From NCBI GenBank assembly GCA_028708585.1, contig JAQVYO010000026.1, positions 1 through 15,974 of the forward strand: a DNA stretch of 15,974 nt, read 5' to 3'. This document shows positions 1 through 7,700 of this stretch, in pieces. The translations under genes and the position numbers were made by a program. The DNA comes from Oscillospiraceae bacterium (lineage in GTDB: Bacteria; Bacillota; Clostridia; Oscillospirales; Oscillospiraceae). The notes under the pieces are model-generated. The model worked only from the letters and a program-made list of their open reading frames with translations, was not told the origin of the DNA and ran no database searches. Position 1 is the first letter of the stretch. Each line of letters begins with the position of its first letter.

Positions 1-1120
1 TGCGGGACAGCGCCTTTACATCCATCTTAGCCCCCTGAAGGGCTTTGCCCGCCGCACCGGGCAGCATGCCGGCAATATCATTTAAGGAACCCATGCTTTT
101 TAGCTGGGTCAGCTGGTCATAAAAATCCGCCAGCGTAAATTTTTTATTCTTTAACTTGCTTTGCAGTTCGGCCGCTTTTTTCAGGTCATAGGTCTGCTCC
201 GCTTTTTCAATCAGCGTCAGCATATCGCCCATGCCCAGAATCCGGGAGGCCATCCGCTGGGGATGGAACAGCTCGATGCTGTCCAACTTTTCGCCAGTTC
301 CCACAAATTTCACCGGCTTGCCTGTCACCGCTTTGACGGACAGGGCTGCCCCGCCTCTGGCGTCGCCGTCCAGCTTGGTGAGAAAAATGCCGTCCAGGCC
401 CAAGGCGCCGTCAAACGCTTTCGCGGCATTTACCGCGTCCTGCCCAGTCATGGCGTCCACTACCAGAAGCACTTCGTCGGGAGAAACGGCGGCTTTCATT
501 TGTTTGAGTTCATCCATCAGCTCTTCGTCCACATGAAGCCGGCCGGCGGTATCCAGAAAGACCATGTCATTGCCGTATTTCCTGGCGTGTTCCACCGCCG
601 CTTGGGCAATTTTCACCGGGTTTTCCTGCCCCATCTGGAACACGGGAAGGTCAAGGCTTTGGCCCACAATTTCCAGTTGCCGGACGGCCGCGGGACGGTA
701 CACGTCGCAGGCGGCCAACAGGGGGCGCTTGCCGTGCTGCTTTTTCATCAGCCCCGCCAGCTTCGCGCAGTTTGTGGTTTTACCCGCGCCCTGAAGGCCG
801 ACCATCATCACCACGGTGGGCGGTTTGGAGGAAAAATTCAGCTTGGCATTCTCTCCGCCCATCAAAGCGGTGAGCTCCTCGTTGACAATTTTGATAATCA
901 TCTGGGCGGGCGTTAGGCTTTCCAGCACGTCCGCGCCCACCGCCCGCTCGGTAACCCGTGCCACAAATTCCTTCACCACTTTATAGCTGACGTCGGCCTC
1001 CAGAAGGGCCAGGCGGATTTCCCGCATGGCTTCCTTGACGTCGGTTTCACTGAGCCGCCCTTTGCTGCGCAGGCGTTTGAACGCGGCGCTTAATTTTTCT
1101 GTCAGTCCCTCAAATGCCAT
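1..1120 (-). CDS. ffh: Signal recognition particle protein Ffh (3' end beyond window)
   Basis: Ffh is the cytosolic SRP GTPase that binds 4.5S/6S RNA and signal sequences and delivers ribosome-nascent chain complexes to FtsY at the membrane. Residues 1-373 are in the window; about 75-80 remain to the left if it has the usual ~450. Seen: the N domain helical bundle starting MAFEGLTEKL (1-95); the G domain with P-loop GLQGAGKTT (108-116), DVYRPAA (139-145), DTAGR (190-194) and a TKLDG guanine-specificity motif; then the start of the methionine-rich M domain (GMGDMLTLIEKAEQ onward). The RNA-binding end of the M domain is off the edge. The ATG at 1120 has AAAGGAAA just upstream on the minus strand. 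It lies 37 nt downstream of ylxM on the same strand, so the two are probably co-transcribed. The frame is open to the left edge. The assignment is secure. Confidence 0.97.
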   Translation of the reverse strand, partial: MAFEGLTEKLSAAFKRLRSKGRLSETDVKEAMREIRLALLEADVSYKVVKEFVARVTERAVGADVLESLTPAQMIIKIVNEELTALMGGENAKLNFSSKPPTVVMMVGLQGAGKTTNCAKLAGLMKKQHGKRPLLAACDVYRPAAVRQLEIVGQSLDLPVFQMGQENPVKIAQAAVEHARKYGNDMVFLDTAGRLHVDEELMDELKQMKAAVSPDEVLLVVDAMTGQDAVNAAKAFDGALGLDGIFLTKLDGDARGGAALSVKAVTGKPVKFVGTGEKLDSIELFHPQRMASRILGMGDMLTLIEKAEQTYDLKKAAELQSKLKNKKFTLADFYDQLTQLKSMGSLNDIAGMLPGAAGKALQGAKMDVKALSR

Positions 1121-1157
1121 GGCAGGTTTCCTTTCGCTGGGCTTGCACGTGACCCAT

Positions 1158-1523
1158 TTATTCTTTTAAAAACGCGGCCGAAGCAAGAATTTGCTCCGCC
1201 AGGGCGGAAATGCGCGAATTATCTTGGGTGCGCCGGTTGACCAGAAGAATTTCTTTTGCCGCAGACTCAATGGCGGAAACATGAGGCCAAAACTGCAGGA
1301 ATCGCTGGATAATACCGGTTTTTTCTTCCATCTCCGTTAAAACCCCTTCAGCCCGGATAATGGCATCCCGCACGCCCTGCCGGGTGATCCCGCTGTTTTC
1401 CGCGATCTCCGCCAGAGAATAATCTTCATTATAATAAAGGTCAAAAAATTCCCTTTGCCGCTCCGTCAGCAGGTCGCCATAAAAATCGAACAGCATGGAC
1501 ATATGGTAAGCCTGATTTTTCAA
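1158..1523 (-). CDS. ylxM: YlxM family helix-turn-helix protein (UPF0122), putative SRP-associated regulator
   Basis: A 121-aa protein of the YlxM/p13 family, which is encoded next to ffh in many Gram-positives. Family knowledge: it resembles sigma-factor region 4 and has been linked to SRP function in streptococci; its role elsewhere is unclear. Seen: start MKNQAYHMSMLFDFYGDLLT, the TERQREFFDLYYNEDYSLAEIA segment, and a helix-turn-helix at about residues 36-58 (SLAEIAENSGITRQGVRDAI), which is the family hallmark. The start is a TTG codon: GGAGGTGG (1535-1528 on the minus strand) leaves 7 nt from GGAGG to TTG. The next ATG, codon 8, would lie 28 nt from it. The gene is first in the ylxM-ffh unit, under the promoter at 1568-1596, with a dyad between promoter and RBS. 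Autoregulation by this HTH protein is possible but is inference. Confidence 0.93.
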   Translation of the reverse strand: MKNQAYHMSMLFDFYGDLLTERQREFFDLYYNEDYSLAEIAENSGITRQGVRDAIIRAEGVLTEMEEKTGIIQRFLQFWPHVSAIESAAKEILLVNRRTQDNSRISALAEQILASAAFLKE

Positions 1524-1527
1524 AGCG

Positions 1528-1535
1528 CCACCTCC
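1528..1535 (-). promoter_or_regulatory. Strong ribosome binding site that fixes the TTG start of ylxM
   Basis: The minus strand reads GGAGGTGG here, an almost full complement of the 16S 3' end, with 7 nt from GGAGG to TTG at 1523. No other start codon lies at a suitable distance, so the TTG start is preferred over the in-frame ATG at 1502. Confidence 0.8.
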
Positions 1536-1538
1536 GAC

Positions 1539-1559
1539 TGTAAAGTTTTACACTTTACA
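1539..1559. promoter_or_regulatory. Operator-like inverted repeat between ylxM promoter and RBS
   Basis: TGTAAAG (1539-1545) and CTTTACA (1553-1559) are perfect inverted 7-mers separated by 7 nt. The spacer (TTTTACA on the plus strand) is itself a near-copy of the right arm, so the site can also be read as two direct repeats plus one inverted repeat. On the minus strand it starts about 2 nt after the predicted transcription start and ends just before the RBS. A bound repressor there would block early elongation or initiation. The cognate regulator is unknown; YlxM itself is one candidate. Confidence 0.5.
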
Positions 1560-1567
1560 ATAAAATC

Positions 1568-1596
1568 ATCATACTATAAACCCAAAATGATGTCAA
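1568..1596 (-). promoter_or_regulatory. Sigma-A-type promoter of ylxM-ffh
   Basis: The minus strand shows a perfect -35 TTGACA (1596-1591), a 17-nt spacer and -10 TATGAT (1573-1568), one mismatch from consensus. Predicted initiation is near 1561, giving a leader of about 38 nt before the TTG start of ylxM. No recognisable promoter of similar quality points right toward the glucan synthase; the best plus-strand match in this area is TTTACA (1554-1559) with TATAAA (1575-1580) at a short 15-nt spacing. Confidence 0.85.
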
Positions 1597-1762
1597 GAAT
1601 ATTCATAGAAAAGGAAGAAAACAAAAGCAAATTTTTCCGCCGGATGGGTTGGCCTCGTAATATTTTGCCAATTGAATGGGGACACTATGGTGCAATTGTG
1701 AGTTTGCCCGGTTCCTGATTTTTGGATTCCGGAGTCCCCGAAAAGAAATGGGAGAAACGTAC

Positions 1763-4700
1763 ATGAACGAACGCAAATGGGAAGGGAACATGGAAGAAGA
1801 GCGGTTTGGGCAGTTTGCCCGGGAGACTGCCCGGGCGCTGATACCGGACGGCCGGAAAAGCGGCGCATTTATGGCAAGGAAGGGCAGAAGGCATCTGCGC
1901 ATCATAAAGGAATGCCGTCTGCGGGCCGCTTCCTATGCCGCGGGCCGGGACCGCGTGCCCGAAGAAGTGGAATGGCTTTTGGACAACTGGTATCTTGCAG
2001 AACAGGAAGGGAAAACAGCGGTGGAAGCACTGGCTGGGGCGGGCGCCCTCCGAGCGTCGCGCGATCAAAGCCATAAACGAGTTTTGCTCATTGACTCCCT
2101 GGCGGACGCGCTGCTGAAAAGCGGACAAGTGGTAACCGGAACGAGTGTGGCTTTATTTTTGAAACGGGCGCAGGATCGTTTGCCTTTATCAGAAAAAGAG
2201 CTTTGTCTGTTCCTTTGTGCGCTGCGGCTGGCGGTTCTTCGGGAAATCGCCTCCGTTTGCAAGTCCCTGATGCGCATGATGGAAGAAGAGCGTCAAAAAA
2301 AAGGCGTGTTTGCCGCGGAAAATCAAGTGCGCCATCTCCAGGAGGGCGGCGCCGCGCCTGCGGAAAAGCAAATTGCCCTGGCGGAGCAGGCCGTCCGGCT
2401 CCACTGCCGGATGAGCAGCCGGATGGAGCGGGCGTTTACTGTTCTGCGGGCGCTGTCCACCACGGATTTTTCAGAGGGATTGGAAGAAGCCAGCGTGGTA
2501 GAGCAGATTCTCAAAGAAGACCCCGCGGGGATTTATAAGGATCTGGATGAGAAATCCAGATCGTGGTATCGGCAGGCCCTCTGCCGTCTGGCCAAGCGGA
2601 AAAAGGTTTCGGAACAGGACATTGCCCGGCAGTTGATTGATCTGGCTCAAAAAGGAGCGGGAGAGGAACGGCATGTGGGCTATTATCTTTTTGTCCGTCC
2701 CCTGGGACAGCCCGCCAGAAAACGAAGCGGTATGTTTTATGTGGGCGGAATTGTGCTGGTTGCCCTGTTTTTGACATTGCTTACCGGCTTTTTGCTGCAA
2801 AACTGGCTGGCAGCGCTGCTGATTGTGTTCCCTGTTTTTGAGTTGGTGAAGAATACCGCCGATTTTATCGTGCTGCACACGGTGCGGCCCCGGCCGGTGT
2901 TTCGCCTGGATCTGAAGGAAGGGGTCCCAAAGGAAGGGAAAACCCTTTGTGTCATTTCCGCGCTGTTGACGGATGAGAAGGCGGGGGAGACCTTGGCTGC
3001 ACGGCTGGAACAATACCGCTTGGCCAACCGGGACGCGGGGGCGGAGCTGTCGTTTGGCCTTCTGGCGGATTTGCCGGACAGCAGGACGCCAATGGGGTCG
3101 AAAGAGCGCAAATGGGTGGAGGTGGCCCGGCGCGCCTTGGAGGATCTCAACAAAAAATACGGCGGCGGATTTTATTTGCTTTTCCGCCAGCCGTCATTTC
3201 ACCCGGTGGATGAACGGTACATGGGATGGGAGCGGAAGCGGGGAGCGCTGGTGGAACTCATGCGGCTTTTGAAAAACCGCGGCACCAACCTGGAAGTTTT
3301 GTCCGGGGACAAGGAAAGCCTGCATGGCACTCGGTATGTCATCACGTTGGATGAAGACACCACTTTGAACGTGGGCGCCGCAAGAGAATTGATTGGAGCG
3401 ATGCTGCATCCGCTCAACCGGCCGAAAATAGATCCCCGCAAAAGGATTGTCATAAGCGGATACGGCATTTTGCAGCCCCGTATTTCCGTTTCCCTGGAAG
3501 CAGCCAACAAATCGCAGTTTTCCCGTATTTTTGCGGGGCAGGGCGGCGTGGATCCTTATGGCAGCGCCACAAGCGACGTTTACCATGACTTATTTAACCA
3601 GGGCATTTACACCGGGAAGGGCATCCTCGATGTGGAGGCGTTTTACTTTTGCCTCAACCGCCGGTTTCCGGAAAACACCATTTTATCTCACGACCTTCTC
3701 GAAGGAGCTTATCTGCGTGTCGGCCTCATCGGAGATGTGGAGCTGACCGATATTTATCCGTATAAGGTAACTTCGTATTTTTCCAGGCTCCATCGTTGGA
3801 TCCGGGGCGATTGGCAGGTTGCCTCCTGGCTGCGGCGTGTGGTGAAAACGCCGGACGGGCGGGAGAAAAATCCCATTTCCCCCATTCATAAATGGGAGAT
3901 CTGGGACAATCTGCGCAGAAGCGTAACCCCAATTTTCACTTTTATCGCCTTGCTTCTGGGGATGATTTTTTCTCAGCGGGTTTTTGCGGCGGCTGCCGGC
4001 GCGGCCATTTTATCCGCCGTGTCTCACCTTTTGCTCTCTGGGGCGGATTTGGCCTTTCGCAGGGGCGCGGGAATGCGCGCCCGCTACCATTCCACCATTA
4101 TCACAGGTTTTGGGGGAGTGGTGCTTCAAACCCTGGTGCAGCTTTTGTTTTTGCCTTATCATGCATATATTTCCCTTTCCGCAATCTGCCAGGCCCAGTA
4201 CCGTATACGGATTTCACATAAAAATATGCTTTCCTGGGTGACGGCGGCGGATGCGGAGAGAACCACCAAAAACGGTGTGGGCGCGGTGTATTGGACGATG
4301 GCGCCAGGGGTGATCTGCGGCGTAGCGGCCATTGTTTTTTCCCAATATCCCGTTGGATCTGCGGTAGGGCTTGTTTGGGCGCTGTCTCCCTTGTTTGCGT
4401 GGGCCATGAGCCGGGTTTTGGACCGCAGGCGGGCCCTTGGCAGTGCGGACCGGGCGTTTTTGCTGCATGAGGCAACGCTGATTTGGCGGTATTTTGCAGA
4501 TTTTCTGCGCCCGGAGGACCATTATCTCCCACCGGATAATTTTCAGGAGCAGCCGGCGGCGGGCCTGGCGCGCAGAACCTCCCCCACCAACATCGGCATG
4601 GCGATGCTCTGCGCGCTGGCGGCGCTGGATTTGGACCTTGCGCCCCAAGAGAGAGTTCTGGACCTGATCGACCATACGCTGTCCACGGTTGAGAGACTGG

Positions 4701-7700
4701 AGAAGTGGAACGGTCATTTGTGCAATTGGTATGACACCGCGACACTTGCCCCTCTCCGGCCCAAATATGTTTCGACGGTGGACAGCGGGAATCTCTACGG
4801 CTGCCTTGTAGCCCTGCGGGAAGGTCTTGAGGAACTGGGGGAAGACGGTGCGCCCATTTGCCGGCGGATCAGCCGGTTCCTGGCGGAAATGAATTTTCAG
4901 CCCTTGTATGATAAGCAGCGCCGGCTCTTTACCATTGGCTATGATTTGGAAAAACAGGAGCTTACAAAGGGCTGGTATGACCTGATGGCCAGCGAGGCGA
5001 GGCAGACCAGCTATATCGCGGTGGCCACCGGCCAGGTGGAAGCGCGGCACTGGCGGCGGCTGAGCCGGGCGCTGGTTTCCGAGAATCATTACAGCGGCAT
5101 TGCTTCTTGGACAGGCACCATGTTTGAGTATTTGATGCCGAACCTGCTTTTGCCCTGCTACCAAAATTCTCTTTTATATGAAAGCGCGGGGTTTTGTGTT
5201 TATGTGCAGAAGAAGAGAACGGCGGGGCGTGGGGTGCCCTGGGGCATTTCCGAAAGTGCATTTTACGCCTTTGACGGGGCGCTGAATTATCAGTACAAAG
5301 CTCATGGCGTCCAGAAGCTGGCGCTGAAGCGGGGGCTGAACCGGGAATTGGTTATTTCGCCGTATTCCTCCTTTTTGGCTCTGTCAGTGGCTCCGGAAAG
5401 CGCTGCCGCGAACCTCCGGCATCTGCGTAATTTGGGTCTGGAAGGAAAATACGGTCTGTATGAGGCCGCGGACTATACGCCCTCCCGGCAGACCGGAAAC
5501 GGAAAGTTTGAAGCGGTGCGCACCTATATGGCTCATCATCTGGGAATGAGCCTTCTGTCCATCGACAACGCGCTTGCCGGAAATATCATGCAAAGGCGCT
5601 TCCTTCGGGACCGCTCCATGGCCGCATACCGGGAGCTGCTCCAGGAGAAAGTGCCGGTGGGGGCCATTGTGATGAAAAACCCCGTCCGGGATGTGCCGGA
5701 GCGGGCGAGCCGGGCCGTGGGGGAAGGCTGGCGCCGAGAAGGCAAAGGCTGCGATGTTTGGCGCCCCCGCTGTCATCTGCTGTCCAACGGCTCCTATTCG
5801 GTTTTGACCACGGATGCGGGGCTAAGCGATTCTTCCTGGGGCGCGGTGAAGCTCACCCGCTTTTCCCCCCGGCAGACGGGGGAGGCAATGGGCATGTCTT
5901 TTTTTATTTGGACAGGAGAGCGGCTGCTTTCCCTTTCCCCGGCGCCTTGCTTTGGGGAAGCGGAATATGGGCACCGGTTTGACGCCTCTGCTGCGGCAAT
6001 TACGGCGAAATGGGAAGAATTTTCTTCCGAAGTTCAGATCCGGCTGCCGGAAAACGGGACGGGAGAGCTCAGGGAAGTGGAACTCCTTTACAGCGGCGTA
6101 GGCCGGCGGGAAGTGGAGCTGGTCTGCTATTTTGAGCCTGTTTTGGCGAGACGAGCGGATTTTGAAGCTCACCCCGCGTTTTCAAAGCTTTCGCTGTCCA
6201 CCAGCCTGGAACCGGACGGCGTTCTCATCAGCAGGCGGCCCAGAGGGGAAGAATCGGAGCTTTATTTGGCTTTTTTGTGCAGTGAGCCTGGAGCGCGGTT
6301 TGACACGTCCCGGGAAGAAACGCTGGGCCGCGGCGGCGTTCGGGCACTGCCCGCCGCGTTGAGGCGGCCGCCTCAAGGAACGGCCGGGGAGGTCTTGGAC
6401 CCCTGTGTACTGGCCAGGCTGCCCTTATGCCTGGAGGGAGGAGAAAAAACCAAGGTTCGGTTTGCGCTGGCCGCGGCGGAAAGCCGGCCGGAAGCGTTTT
6501 TAACCGCGGAGCGGCTGATTAAGCTGCCGCGCGGCAAGGGTGTGGGAAGGCTGGATGGTTCGATCCGTCTGCTGGGGCTTACCAAAGAGGAAGTGTTGGA
6601 GGCGTTTTCCCTCCTGGAAGGACTGGCGTTCCCGCCGGGCAGAGGGGAAAGAAGGCCGGCCAGGGCAGGAAAGACCATCCTCTGGGCGTATAGCGTTTCC
6701 GGGGATTTGCCCATCCTGGCGGCGAAAGTATCCACCCCGGAGCAGGCGGAAAAAGGCGTGCGCCTGTTTTTGCAGTACCGGATGCTTGCCATGAACGGGT
6801 TTTCCTGCGACCTTGTTTTTCTGGCTTCCGACGGAGGGAATTACCGGCAGCCCCTGCGCAGGAGGCTTTTGGAGGGACTGAAACTAGCCGGATGCGAAGG
6901 GCTTTTGGGCGCCCGGGGCGGCGTGCATCTTCTGGACCCGCCCCGAGAGGACGAAGAGGCGATTTTGGCCCTGGCTTCCGTGGTGGTTGCCGAAGGGAAA
7001 AAAGAGCCAGAGCTTCCCTTTTCCATGCGGCCGTGCCCACAGGAGAAAACGCCGCATATTGCGCAGGCTTGTGTAACGCATACTTTTTTAGAAGACAAAA
7101 GCGTCCGGTTTGAGACCGGAAGTACCATGCCGCCGCTGGCCTGGAGCCATATCCTGTCCAACCCCCATTTTGGCTATCTGGCAACGGATGCCGGGACCGG
7201 GCATTTGTGGAGGGAAAATGCCCGGGAAAATCAGCTTATCCCTTGGAATAACGACCCCTTGGCCGTTTACGGGCCGGAGCGGCTTGCGCTGCGGGAAGGC
7301 GGAGAGGAGATTTCCCTCTTTGCCGCCGGGGACGGATATCCCTGCACCGTGACCTATGGATTCGGCTATGCCGTTTGGGAAAAACGGGTTGGCGAGCGGA
7401 CGCTGAAAACAACCGCGTTTGTGCCCCCCCGCCTTCCCGTCCGGGTGCTTCTCATTGAAGGAGAAGGGGAAATCCGCTATTTTGCCCGGCTTCAGATGGG
7501 TTCCGAGCCGGCGCTTGCCGCCTATGTGGTAACCGGAGAAGAAAACGGGCTGTTGGAAGCGCAAAATCCCGCCCATGCCGCGTTTCATCCCCAGAGGATG
7601 TTCTTCACGGCGTCAAATGCCTTCTCCGGGTTTACCTGTGATCAGCGCAGTTATCAAAGCGGGGTGCTGGACGGGAAAACAGGATCGGGGCTGCTGCCCT

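Noticed and set aside
161..916. Long open frame (251 aa) on the plus strand
   Set aside because: It lies antisense within ffh, whose GTPase motifs are unmistakable on the other strand; the translation has no recognisable domain.
1669..1698. Two CAATTG palindromes 24 bp apart upstream of the glucan synthase
   Set aside because: Six-base palindromes in an AT-richer gap are expected by chance and are not linked to a convincing promoter.
1724..1737. Near-palindrome GGATTCC/GGAGTCC before the glucan synthase SD
   Set aside because: The arms abut without a loop, have one mismatch, and there is no second copy or promoter context to give it meaning.
1676..1762. N-terminal extension (29 residues) of the glucan synthase
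   Set aside because: There is no SD before the upstream ATG at 1676, whereas ATG 1763 has GGGAGA at a good distance; the extension shows no family similarity I recognise.
4214..5164. Minus-strand open frame of 316 aa
   Set aside because: It is antisense to the GH189-like domain of the glucan synthase; rich in Arg/Pro/His as expected of a GC-rich shadow frame, with no start context.
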